This document shows positions 17,526 to 26,229 of a DNA stretch of 39,643 bases, piece by piece. Numbering within the stretch: position 1 is the stretch's first letter; every line of letters begins with the position of its first letter. A program made the position numbers and the translations under genes. Source of the stretch: Halothiobacillus sp. (lineage in GTDB: Bacteria > Pseudomonadota > Gammaproteobacteria > Halothiobacillales > Halothiobacillaceae); the NCBI GenBank assembly GCA_024636015.1, contig JAGXHU010000078.1, forward strand, positions 1 to 39,643, given 5' to 3'. The notes under the pieces were generated by a model that was not told where the DNA came from, searched no databases, and saw only the letters and a list, made by a program, of their open reading frames with translations.

Positions 17526-17534
17526 GGGGGGGGG
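17526..17534. repeat. G9 homopolymer in the ratA/smpB intergenic region
   Basis: Nine consecutive G residues on the plus strand, within the 219-bp region between the divergent ratA and smpB starts. It was the longest single-base run noticed in the window. It lies about 80 bp from the ratA start and 132 bp from the smpB start. Confidence 0.85.
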
Positions 17535-17643
17535 ATTTCACGCCCGTGCGGCCAAGGAACATCTAATCACAGGCAGCGCCACTCGCCCGGCCACAAAATC
17601 GGCAATGCGGTGTGCGTCAAAAGCTGCCAAACTAATAGACAGT

Positions 17644-17649
17644 TATACT
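17644..17649 (+). promoter_or_regulatory. Candidate -10 box for smpB
   Basis: TATACT lies 17 bases before the smpB ATG, leaving room for a very short leader that contains the ribosome binding site GGAAG (17657-17661). No good -35 hexamer is seen at 16-18 bases. Confidence 0.4.
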
Positions 17650-17665
17650 GCTCTCTGGAAGATAC

Positions 17666-18142
17666 ATGTCGAATAAAAATCAAGCCGTCGGCCAAAGCAC
17701 GATTGCACTCAATAAAAAGGCCAAATTCGATTTCTTCCTCACCGACCGATACGAGGCGGGCATCGTGCTGGAAGGTTGGGAGGTCAAGGCCCTGCGTGCG
17801 GGCAAGGCCCAACTCACCGATGCGCATATCCTGCTCAAAAATGGCGAGGCCTTCATGATTGGCGGGCAGATCAATCCCTTGCTTCAGGCTTCCAGTCACG
17901 TACGGCCGGATAACACCCGGATCCGAAAACTCCTGCTTAACCGTCGAGAAATCGACCAGATAGTGGGCGCCGTAGAGCGCAAAGGTTATACCGTGGTACC
18001 CACAGCGCTGTACTGGAAAAATGGGCGCGCCAAACTGGAAATCGCCCTAGCCCAAGGCAAGAAGGAACACGACAAGCGCGCAACGCTCAAGGATCGAGAC
18101 TGGGCACGCGATAAACAACGGATTCTTCGTACCAGCAGCTGA
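17666..18142 (+). CDS. smpB: SsrA-binding protein SmpB
   Basis: Essential partner of tmRNA in trans-translation; it fits the tRNA-like domain of SsrA into the A site of stalled ribosomes. The 158-residue protein has the OB-fold motifs [44 protein letters not shown] and LALAQGKK-type [12 protein letters not shown], and the lysine/arginine-rich C-terminal tail ([12 protein letters not shown]) that reads the empty mRNA channel. GGAAG four bases before the ATG supports the start. No ssrA gene was recognised in the window. It is convergent with hda. Confidence 0.97.
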   Translation: MSNKNQAVGQSTIALNKKAKFDFFLTDRYEAGIVLEGWEVKALRAGKAQLTDAHILLKNGEAFMIGGQINPLLQASSHVRPDNTRIRKLLLNRREIDQIVGAVERKGYTVVPTALYWKNGRAKLEIALAQGKKEHDKRATLKDRDWARDKQRILRTSS

Positions 18143-18158
18143 ATCAGTACTACTGATT
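18142..18158. terminator. Short hairpin between smpB and hda
   Basis: AATCAGT and ACTGATT form a seven-bp stem with a three-base loop directly after the smpB stop, in the 28-bp gap between convergent genes. It is AT-rich and lacks a proper U-run, so terminator strength is doubtful. Confidence 0.35.
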
Positions 18159-18170
18159 TACGCGGCAGGA

Positions 18171-18902
18171 TCAGTGATCGAACAGAACTGCCCGCACAAA
18201 GTGAACGCTCAATTTTCGTTGAGCACTCAACGATGCCTGATCCAACTCATGCAGTACCTCAAGAAGTCGGCCGGTATCCCGGGGCAGACGTTGCAGCAAA
18301 TAGGCTGCAGTCTCAAACGGCATGACCAACCCCCGCTCATGGGCCTTGACGGTCAGTAGCTCAATTTTTTCCGCATCACCGGGCTCCGCCACCGAAATCG
18401 TCAACCCCCAGCTCAGGCGGGATGACAAGTCGGGCAGTTCGACAGGCAATTGCGCGGGCGGACGATCAGCCGTAAGCAGGACGGGCACCTCTTGCTCACG
18501 AAACCGATTCAACAAATCAAATAACGCAAACTCGAGCACTCGATCTCTGGCGACCACGTTGACGTCGTCCAACACGAGCAGATCAATCTCGTTGGCCGAG
18601 ATTTGGGATAACGCCCGCTGACCCTGCGCAGTAGCCAACGGCAGGTACGCAGCTCGACGCCCGCGCTCTCCGGCGTGAAAACACGCAGCTTGTGCCAGGT
18701 GAGATTTACCCACGCCATGCGGGCCATGAACATACAACTGCAACTCCCCCTCACCCTGGGTCTGCTGGGTAATCAGGGCGCGCAACAACAGATTGTCATT
18801 ACCGATAAACCCTTCCAGCGACTGAGGTGGGCTCAAATCCAGCGCCAATGGCAGCTGTTTGAAGGTCGCCCGAGACTTGCTAGCCACGTTGCTCGCTCTC
18901 AA
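18171..18902 (-). CDS. hda: DnaA regulatory inactivator Hda
   Basis: AAA+ protein homologous to DnaA domain III. With the DNA-loaded sliding clamp it stimulates ATP hydrolysis by DnaA and prevents over-initiation. The 243-residue protein has a clamp-binding-like N-terminus (KQLPLALDL), Walker A GPHGVGKSHLAQ, Walker B LLVLDDVN, and an arginine-rich sensor region (LPDLSSRLSWG). It lacks the DnaA DNA-binding domain. The first start is a TTG at 18902 forming a TTGA overlap with the perM stop; a GTG at 18887 is the alternative and no ATG is available near the expected start. It follows perM, a linkage also known in Pseudomonas-like genomes. Confidence 0.92.
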   Translation of the reverse strand: MRASNVASKSRATFKQLPLALDLSPPQSLEGFIGNDNLLLRALITQQTQGEGELQLYVHGPHGVGKSHLAQAACFHAGERGRRAAYLPLATAQGQRALSQISANEIDLLVLDDVNVVARDRVLEFALFDLLNRFREQEVPVLLTADRPPAQLPVELPDLSSRLSWGLTISVAEPGDAEKIELLTVKAHERGLVMPFETAAYLLQRLPRDTGRLLEVLHELDQASLSAQRKLSVHFVRAVLFDH

Positions 18903-19984
18903 GACTGTTTCGGATCAATCAGGTCCGAGGGAAGCTTGAGTGCCGACAGATCGGCGTCCTGGTAGAAGTGACTATGCTGATAGCGTTGCAGTGCATGTCG
19001 TCCCAGCACCACTATGATGGCCGATACCGGCAAGGCCAGCAGCACCCCAAAAAACCCGAACAGCGCACCACCTGCCATCACCGCGAAGATGACGGCCACC
19101 GGATGCATCCCAATTTGCCCGCCCACAAACCGGGGCTGCCACAGGATGCTCTCCAGCGTTTGACCGACACCAAACACCAGCAAAACCCAGAGCAAGGGAG
19201 TCACTTCACCAGTTTGGATATACATGGCGATCAGGGCCAACGTAATACCGATGATATTCCCCAGATATGGCACGAAGCTCAGCATACCCGCCGCCATCCC
19301 GATGACGATCCCCGTTTCCAGGCCCGCCATCGTTAAACCAATGGAATAGGTGATGCCATTGGCCAACATCACGGAGAGCTGCCCCCGTAGGAACGCGCCC
19401 ATCATAATGTTTGATTCCTGGGCTAACTCGACCAGATTCGGCTCCTGTTGGCGGGGCAACAAATCGCGAATACGCTGCATGATATAGGGCCAGTCGCGCA
19501 GTAAATAGAAACCAACCACTGGAATCAGCACGAGATTCATGAACGAGAGAATCACCGCAGAGCCGTTACCGAGGATCACCCCGGCACTTGTCGCCAGTAC
19601 CGAGCTGATTTCCTTGGCATTACCAATCATCAACTGGCTGATGTTGGAGATATTCATGGTCAGCCCAAAGCGCTGATTCACAAACGGAACCAGCTCCGTT
19701 TGGATGCTGTTCATCACCTTAGGCACAACATTGATCAGCTTGATCGACTGGTCGATGATCACCGGAACGAGGGCCAGCATAGCGAGCGTCATGACCAGGG
19801 TGATCAACAGGAATACGAGCGTCGTACCGATACTACGGTTGATCTTCCAGTTCGCCATCCGCGTCACCAGTGGATCAAATAAATAGGCGAGCACCGCCCC
19901 GGCCAGAAACGGAGACAGAATAGGAGAGAGCCGGTAGATCACGTAAAACGTCAAAACCAGCGCAGCCAGTGCAATCCAGCGCAT
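18899..19984 (-). CDS. AI-2E transporter family (PerM-like) permease
   Basis: Integral membrane protein of 361 residues from the PerM/YhhT/TqsA group (AI-2E transporter family). It has about eight helices: a pair at the N-terminus (residues 5-45), one at about 60-80, a long soluble stretch (about 85-150) and a cluster from 150 on. The conserved GMAAGMLSFVPYLGNIIG motif and the terminal VGGQIGMHPVAVIFAVMAGG are clear. Substrates differ within the family (autoinducer-2 export, Na+/H+ exchange), so none is assigned. The ATG at 19984 is preceded by AGAGGAG at nine bases. It is coupled to hda by a four-base overlap. Confidence 0.88.
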   Translation of the reverse strand: MRWIALAALVLTFYVIYRLSPILSPFLAGAVLAYLFDPLVTRMANWKINRSIGTTLVFLLITLVMTLAMLALVPVIIDQSIKLINVVPKVMNSIQTELVPFVNQRFGLTMNISNISQLMIGNAKEISSVLATSAGVILGNGSAVILSFMNLVLIPVVGFYLLRDWPYIMQRIRDLLPRQQEPNLVELAQESNIMMGAFLRGQLSVMLANGITYSIGLTMAGLETGIVIGMAAGMLSFVPYLGNIIGITLALIAMYIQTGEVTPLLWVLLVFGVGQTLESILWQPRFVGGQIGMHPVAVIFAVMAGGALFGFFGVLLALPVSAIIVVLGRHALQRYQHSHFYQDADLSALKLPSDLIDPKQS

Positions 19985-20064
19985 GTCCCAATACTCCTCT
20001 ATCAGCCGGCATTTATTGTCTCGTTGAGCGATTTTATCAGCAAACCCGCGGATCAGGCGGGATT

Positions 20065-20104
20065 AAAAAACCCGCGCTCCCTTGGTGCAAGGGGAACGCG
20101 GGTT
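20065..20104 (-). terminator. Rho-independent terminator of the M16 protease gene
   Basis: Read on the minus strand, AACCCGCGTTCCCCTTG pairs with CAAGGGAGCGCGGGTT around a short loop and is followed by a run of T residues. This long GC-rich stem plus U-tract is the best terminator in the window. It lies 70 bp after the protease stop and insulates perM-hda. Confidence 0.85.
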
Positions 20105-20173
20105 GATTTTCCCGATCGGGATTGATTTGGATCGCCGATCAAATCCACGACGATCCACGAGATAAAATAAAAC

Positions 20174-23086
20174 CTAGATCCGTTCGATATGCAGCCCCAG
20201 GCCTACAAGTTCCTCTTCGCGCGTCGGGCCGGCCAACACGCCGATCGATGCGGTTTCCGGCTTGAGGTACCGCTCGCCGACCCGCTTGAGGTCGGCCTCC
20301 GTGACTGCCAGCACACGTGCGCGCATCAGGCGCAGTTGCTCCGGCGTCCGACCATGCAACTGATCGAAAAAGGATTTTTTCGCCTCGCCGGCCGGGGAAC
20401 CCGGTTTATCGATGGAGGAAATAACCCCAAAGATTGCCTCGTCGACTGTACGACCTTCGTGTTGGGTATTGAGCAACCAATCGATGGCGCGATCGAAATC
20501 GTTCAACGTCTCGGTCAAGCGGGGGTCCCGGTAGGAATAGAACCGGAAACTGGCCGATTCGGCATCATAGCCCGCCCCGCCACCATAGGCCCCGCCCTGC
20601 TCGCGAATCATGCGATGCAGGAATCCATTGCGCAGGAACCCGCCCAGCACAGCCAAGGCCGCCGCATCTTCGTGGAGCGGCGGCACGGCGGCATGGGCCT
20701 TTGCGCAATAGTTCACGGCAAGATTGCCCAACCAGGCTTCGCGCACGGGTTTATGTATCGGACTCATCTTGAAGGGCTGAACGGCAGCCCCATGATGCAT
20801 CTTCTTCGCCAGCGGCTGGGCTATCTCGTCAAAATGACGCTGCTCGGCGATGACGTTGTACCGGCGCAGGCCGCCTTTGATCTTGGCATGCAGGCGTGCC
20901 AGGCGTTCAGCGACATCAGCCAGTGCCTTGGGCCCGTCCAGCGCGTCATCCATGGCCTTGATGCGCCGAACACCGGCTACACCCCCGGACAGATGCGTGA
21001 GTGCCGCCCGGGCAGACATACCGCTAGAGGCCAGATTCATGGCGTGCACATGCCCTGAACCGGCAATCCCCTGCTCGCTACGGAAGCGGATCTGACTGAT
21101 GAGATCACGAATCCGCGCGGTTTCATCGAACCGGGCGTCTTCCAGAACCGTGTGAAACAAGTCGACCAGATCGTCGGCATGGCGTACCAGTGCCTTGCCG
21201 CCGAGTATGAAATAAGACGACAACTGCTCGACATCATCGAGCGCAGGTCGAATGGACGAACGGGCACTGAATCCGCCGGTTCGCGCACTGACAGCCTCAG
21301 CCATCTGCAGGTAGTCCCGATCGCCCGCCCCCAGTTCGGTCAACACGCCGCTGTAAATTGGCAGCAAATCCAGCTCATCATGACCCAGCTGCGGCAGATC
21401 CAGCGCAACCTGTAGATAGGCCAACCCATTGGTGCTGCGGTTGTACCAGGTTTGCGCCACCGGTTGCGCCAGCGTCTGATCGGGTACGGGCGAATCGATA
21501 TGCTCGGGAATATCAGCGCGGGTGACCGTCGGCAGGATGCTGATATCATCGACTTCGGCCTGGCGCTCAGCCAAGGCCACGGCCTGACTGACGATTGCTG
21601 CCTTTTCGTCATCGGTCAACGCCGCCTTCATTTGGGCCAGGCGCGCTTCTTCCGCCGCCAGCTTGACTGCAGACAACCCTGTATCCGGTTTGAGTACCAC
21701 CCGAACCCGATGGGTGTTGCCCAGCAGCAGTTTACGAATCAGATCGGGAATGAACTGCGGATTCTCCGCCTTGGTGCGTAGACGCGCCAACGCAGGTTCA
21801 AGATCCAGCACCGCAATCGGGTCGCCATCATGGATGGCTGCAGGCAGACCGTGCAGAATCAGTTGCAAACCATACGGAAAGCCATCCCCAGTCACTTCAC
21901 GCTGCGACAGCTCGATCTGATGGAGGACCGATTCAATCATTTCGGCCGGCACGCCCTGCTCGGCAATTGAACGCAGCGTATCCAGCACCAGTGCCTCGAC
22001 CGCGTCAGCGCGATCCGGCTCGGCACCTTCGACACCGGCCACGAACACCATCTGCCGCTGGGAATCCTCCAGCCCCAGAATGGGTGAGGGAGAGCCCCCC
22101 AACTCGGTGGTTTCTAGGGCACGCAACAGGGGCGAGGCACTATTTTCAAGCAGTACACCTTCCAGCACCTGGGCTTCCAGAGCGGCATCCAGATCGGTGC
22201 TCTCCCCGAGCAACCAGCCGAGCACCACATGGGTTTTTTCGCTGGCATCGTCTTCGTCCAGCGCATAGGTAGAGGCGATGATTTTTGGGGCCGTTATGGG
22301 TTGTTCCAACGGCACGGCCGAGCGCGGATCGATTCGGGTGAAACGCGACAGGGCCTTCTCTTCGAATTGCGTCTGTAGATCTTGGACCGGCAGATTGCCG
22401 TAGGTCATGAACACCGCGTTCGACGGATGATAAAACCGTTGATAAAACGCCTTGAGCTGCGCATACGTGAGATTCGGGATATCAACCGGTTCGCCGCCGG
22501 AATTGAAGTGATAGGTCGTGGTCGGAAACAGCTCGGAGGTCAAGGTCTGCCACAGCACGGATGAGGGGCTGCTCATCGCGCCTTTCATCTCGTTGAACAC
22601 CACGCCCTTGAACGTCAGTGGCGTGGCTGGATCGTCCATCGTCTCGAATTCGACCCGATGACCTTCCTGCCGGAAATCCCGTTCGTCGATCCGCGAGAAG
22701 AACACCGCATCCAAATACACATCCAGCAGATTGTAGAAGTCCTTCACATTGAGGGAGGCAAACGGGTACGCCGTCCAATCGCTGGCCGTAAAGGCATTCA
22801 TGAAGGTATTCAGCGAGCGCCGAATCATCATGAAAAACGGATCCCGCACTGGAAACCGCTCGGAGCCACACAACACGGTATGTTCCAGAATATGTGCCAC
22901 GCCGGTGGAATCTTCAGGCACGGTACGCAAACCGACCAAAAATACGTTTTGGTCGTCTTCACTCGCCAGATGGTAGTGACGCGCGCCCGTGGCATCGTGT
23001 CGGTATTCATCCACGGTCAGATTCAACGCCGCAATGGGCTGCGAACGTATAAAGGAAAATGCGGGGTGGTGGGCATGTTCGGTCAT
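20174..23086 (-). CDS. PreP-type M16C zinc metalloprotease
   Basis: Large insulinase-superfamily peptidase of 970 residues, related to the organellar presequence protease PreP, which degrades unstructured peptides inside a closed chamber. The inverted zinc motif HxxEH is at H65-E68-H69 (VAHILEHTVLCGSE), followed by MMIRRSLNTFMNAFTASDWT as in PreP and a downstream VFNEMKGAMSSP segment. The four-domain layout (two M16 halves joined by an M16C linker region) fits the length. No signal peptide is visible, so it is probably cytoplasmic. ATG 23086 is preferred over an in-frame GTG at 23098 on family grounds. It is transcribed alone and ends at a strong terminator. Confidence 0.92.
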   Translation of the reverse strand: MTEHAHHPAFSFIRSQPIAALNLTVDEYRHDATGARHYHLASEDDQNVFLVGLRTVPEDSTGVAHILEHTVLCGSERFPVRDPFFMMIRRSLNTFMNAFTASDWTAYPFASLNVKDFYNLLDVYLDAVFFSRIDERDFRQEGHRVEFETMDDPATPLTFKGVVFNEMKGAMSSPSSVLWQTLTSELFPTTTYHFNSGGEPVDIPNLTYAQLKAFYQRFYHPSNAVFMTYGNLPVQDLQTQFEEKALSRFTRIDPRSAVPLEQPITAPKIIASTYALDEDDASEKTHVVLGWLLGESTDLDAALEAQVLEGVLLENSASPLLRALETTELGGSPSPILGLEDSQRQMVFVAGVEGAEPDRADAVEALVLDTLRSIAEQGVPAEMIESVLHQIELSQREVTGDGFPYGLQLILHGLPAAIHDGDPIAVLDLEPALARLRTKAENPQFIPDLIRKLLLGNTHRVRVVLKPDTGLSAVKLAAEEARLAQMKAALTDDEKAAIVSQAVALAERQAEVDDISILPTVTRADIPEHIDSPVPDQTLAQPVAQTWYNRSTNGLAYLQVALDLPQLGHDELDLLPIYSGVLTELGAGDRDYLQMAEAVSARTGGFSARSSIRPALDDVEQLSSYFILGGKALVRHADDLVDLFHTVLEDARFDETARIRDLISQIRFRSEQGIAGSGHVHAMNLASSGMSARAALTHLSGGVAGVRRIKAMDDALDGPKALADVAERLARLHAKIKGGLRRYNVIAEQRHFDEIAQPLAKKMHHGAAVQPFKMSPIHKPVREAWLGNLAVNYCAKAHAAVPPLHEDAAALAVLGGFLRNGFLHRMIREQGGAYGGGAGYDAESASFRFYSYRDPRLTETLNDFDRAIDWLLNTQHEGRTVDEAIFGVISSIDKPGSPAGEAKKSFFDQLHGRTPEQLRLMRARVLAVTEADLKRVGERYLKPETASIGVLAGPTREEELVGLGLHIERI

Positions 23087-23283
23087 GGATTCAATCACTC
23101 AATTCGGAAGCAAGGTTATCAGTCCTAAAGTCTAACCCACCCCTCCACAGAAAACAGATCGTTTGGCGCACCCCGCTCGATGGACGCGCCAAAACCCATA
23201 TCTGAGATACGGCAACAGGTTTCCTTTCCGTGAAGCTTCCAGTAGAGTCTCAGGAACAGGGAAATCAAGAAAAATACTTAAAT

Positions 23284-23340
23284 ATGAATAAATTAGAATC
23301 TTCTAACATGTTAGCCAAAGCAACCGATGACATTCCATGA
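23284..23340 (+). CDS. Possible 18-codon upstream ORF coupled to the sensor gene
   Basis: An ATG at 23284 opens an 18-residue frame (MNKLESSNMLAKATDDIP) whose TGA overlaps the ATG of the next gene as ATGA. The downstream ATG has no ribosome binding site of its own, so translation of this small frame could drive it. The small frame's own ribosome binding site is also weak, so this may be chance. Confidence 0.3.
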   Translation: MNKLESSNMLAKATDDIP

Positions 23341-24497
23341 GCCCAAAAATTGGCATTCGTAACAACAGGTTTTTAGCGGCGAACTATAAATCCAGCCGGT
23401 GGTTCTGGCTATTCAATGCACCCGTGGCAATCATGATTATCTGGGTCATTACCTCCGAAGTGCTGGAGTACCGTCAATCCGCCCGAGAAACGGCGCTCAG
23501 CGCGCAGCAATCAGCCACCGCCTACGCCAATAATATCCAGGCCAAACTCAATCAACAATTTACCGAACTCGAATTTGCAGCATCCCTAGTTAACACCAAA
23601 GGCACCCCGAATGAAGGGTCCATGATGCGGTTTATCGCCCTCCACCCGCACCTTTTCGCCGTAAACCTGTTCTCGGCAGATGCCGAACGCATCCTTTGGT
23701 CGACCTATACGCGCAGCCCGGCCCCCATTGTGGCCTTCATTGAATTTACGCCCATTGCCACTCGCCCGCTCTGTTCTCTGGGTCACGCACTGCATGCCGA
23801 ACGTTATCATGGACATATCTTGCCCATGCGCTATCAGATTAAAGATGACAAGGGCAAAACGATTTTTTTCATCGGTGCGCCCTACCAAGTAGACAAACTG
23901 CTCGAATACACGCCACAGCTCCCCTGGACATTCACGATCGTCGACACCCGCACGAACCGGATTCTGGGGCAGTGGCGCGAAGGCACGATCAAACTCAACA
24001 CCGATATCCTGCCCCAAACCAGCGTGTCAACGAAGATCGGGGTTTTTCCCTTCGTCATTCATACGAGTTGGCCAAAAAACATGGTGCGCGATAATTATTG
24101 GCAATCAGCTCAGCAGCGCTGGCTGATGGAAATTTTCATGCTGGTCCTGCTAACCGCCATTTCATCAGCCGCACGCAAATTATTACAAGCACGTGAGCGG
24201 GCAAATCGGCGTTTGCAATGCCTCTCCGACTTCAATCGCATGTTTGCCGAAATCAATCAGATCATCGCCACCAGCGAGCGGGAAACCGAGTTACTACAGG
24301 CCGTCTGTGATTTTGGGGTGGCCTATGGAAAGCTGGATCTTCTCTGGATTGGTCGCCCTACGGAGTCGGGAGGCTTCAATTCCATCGCCGCCGCCGGCCC
24401 CGTCGACGTACTCAGTGGCCATCCCCCGGGACACGAATCCGCCCTGGACTGGACGCCCCTTCTTTTCGGCCCCCGTTGCGATGACTCAGCCTCATGA
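23337..24497 (+). CDS. N-terminal part of a frameshifted sensor diguanylate cyclase (membrane sensor and half GAF)
   Basis: This 386-residue reading has a membrane helix (about 20-42), a periplasmic sensor-like region of about 210 residues, a second helix (about 262-282), a short basic coil and the first half of a GAF domain (LSDFNRMFAEINQIIATSERETELLQAVCDFGV, here split: LSDFNRMFAEINQI then ETELLQAVCDFGV). It ends at TGA 24495-24497 in the middle of the GAF fold. The rest of the fold continues one frame over from about 24475. Taken alone it has no output domain, so it is best seen as the front half of one broken gene. The ATG overlaps a short upstream frame (ATGA). Confidence 0.7.
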   Translation: MSPKIGIRNNRFLAANYKSSRWFWLFNAPVAIMIIWVITSEVLEYRQSARETALSAQQSATAYANNIQAKLNQQFTELEFAASLVNTKGTPNEGSMMRFIALHPHLFAVNLFSADAERILWSTYTRSPAPIVAFIEFTPIATRPLCSLGHALHAERYHGHILPMRYQIKDDKGKTIFFIGAPYQVDKLLEYTPQLPWTFTIVDTRTNRILGQWREGTIKLNTDILPQTSVSTKIGVFPFVIHTSWPKNMVRDNYWQSAQQRWLMEIFMLVLLTAISSAARKLLQARERANRRLQCLSDFNRMFAEINQIIATSERETELLQAVCDFGVAYGKLDLLWIGRPTESGGFNSIAAAGPVDVLSGHPPGHESALDWTPLLFGPRCDDSAS

Positions 24498-26010
24498 CCT
24501 CGTCGAAACAGAGCTCCGGCCATTCAATCACTACTCCGTGGCGTGTTTGCCGATCAAACGTCAAGGTGTGATTTGGGCCATTCTGACCATCCATCACCAC
24601 ACGCCGGAGTCCTTCGACGAATTGAACGTCCTGTTGGAAGACCTGGCCGACGATCTGTCCCATGGCCTGGACCGACTGGATCTGCTTCTTCGGGAACGGC
24701 ACAGCTCCGCGCTCAATCAGGCGATTCTGGACAATGCATCTGCGGGCATCCTGCTGATTAGAAATACAGTCATCACCTTTGCCAATCAGCGGCTTGTTGA
24801 ATTGATCGGCGCATCGGATGCCGAAGAAATCATTGGCCATCAATTGGTGGACTATTTTATCAACCCTGCGGATCAGGAACAGATCCTGAAGCAGGCTCAA
24901 GCCCGTTTCAACGAGGGCAGGCAGGTCAAATTCGAGGCACAGTTCCGGCGTCAGGATGGTTCGATCCGATGGTTCAGCTTGGCGGGAAAGCCCTTCCCGG
25001 AGGGTGGGTTTGATGAAACCTGGATTGTCATCGACGTCACCGAGCACCAGCTCGCACTGAACAAACAGTTGCTGCTGGCTTCAGCACTGGCCGCGGTTCA
25101 GGAGGGTGTTGCACTGACAGATCACCAGCAGCAGATCATCTATGTCAACGAAGCATTCAACAGCCAAACCGGTTTTAGCCTGTCGGATGTTCAGGGGCAA
25201 ACCATCAGCCGGTTTCTCACCCAATCCCCCACTCCAGAATCTCCCGCGCAGATTCTGAAGGCATTGGCAGAGGGCGACACTTTTCAGGGACAGGTTCCCA
25301 TCCATCGCAAAGAGGGCGCTCCATTCTGGAGTCTGCTGACAATCACGCCGATCCGGGACGATTCCTCAGCAATTTCGCATTACGTCATGGTCCTGCGCGA
25401 CATCAGCGCGCTGCGCCAACTCAATGATCGATTGCTTCACCTCTCCTTGCATGATGAACTCACCAAACTACCCAACCGTCGGGCGCTTGAACAACATCTC
25501 CACCAACGCATTGGCGCCATGGCACGGGCGGGGCAGATGCTGGCCGTAGGCATGATCGATCTTGACGACTTTAAACCCGTCAACGACACCTGGGGACACG
25601 AAGCCGGCGACAAACTCCTGAGACTATTGGCGCTGCGATTACAGGAACATCTTCGAGAACAAGACATGCTGGCGCGCCTTGGCGGCGATGAATTCGTCAT
25701 CGTGATCGAACAGGTCGATTCGAGCGATCCCGAATCCCAGATCACGAACGTGCTGCAGCGTTTGCATAAGGCGGTCGAAACCCCCTTCGAGATCGGACCG
25801 AATCAATGGGCGGAAGTGGGCATGAGCACCGGGATCGCCTTGTTCCCATCTGATGGTTCAGACAGCAATTCCCTGCTTCGTGTGGCCGATGCCGCGCTAT
25901 ACGAGATCAAAATGCATAAAGGAACCCGACAACAATGGTGGCAATACGGCACGCGCGGCGCGAATGACGAGAATGACACGGACCCCCTACCCGATGATTG
26001 GATACGTTGA
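24481..26010 (+). pseudogene. C-terminal part of the frameshifted gene: half GAF, two PAS, GGDEF
   Basis: In the +1 frame relative to the upstream part, coding sense resumes with PFNHYSVACLPIKRQGVIWA, the end of the GAF domain. It continues through PAS 1 (ILDNASAGILLIRNTVITFA), PAS 2 (ALAAVQEGVALTDHQQQIIY) and a GGDEF domain ending at 26010. The catalytic motif is RLGGDEF, with a matching inhibitory RxxD site (REQD) five residues before it, so the cyclase domain itself looks intact and should make c-di-GMP. The ATG at 24481 is the first Met after the shift, but no ribosome binding site precedes it; the frame stays open back to 24193. The split could be a real mutation, a slippery C run (24470-24474) or a sequence error. 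Confidence 0.7.
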
Positions 26011-26229
26011 TGGCACAACTGCTTCGGAGATCGCCGGGATCGTTCTTGTCGACAGGTGCACACCGAGAAACTGGAGGATGCGAGAACAACCGGGAACCAA
26101 ACATCAAAATCGCCACATATCGCCATTTCACAGTGAAAACCGATAGTGAATGTCGGGGCATTTTGCTATGGTTAAAGCCAGATCCAGACGCGATAGGAAT
26201 ACTGAGCAACGTGCTTCAAGGAAATAAGT

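Noticed and set aside
20189..21058. 289-codon plus-strand frame
   Set aside because: Antisense to the M16 protease; no domain and no start signals.
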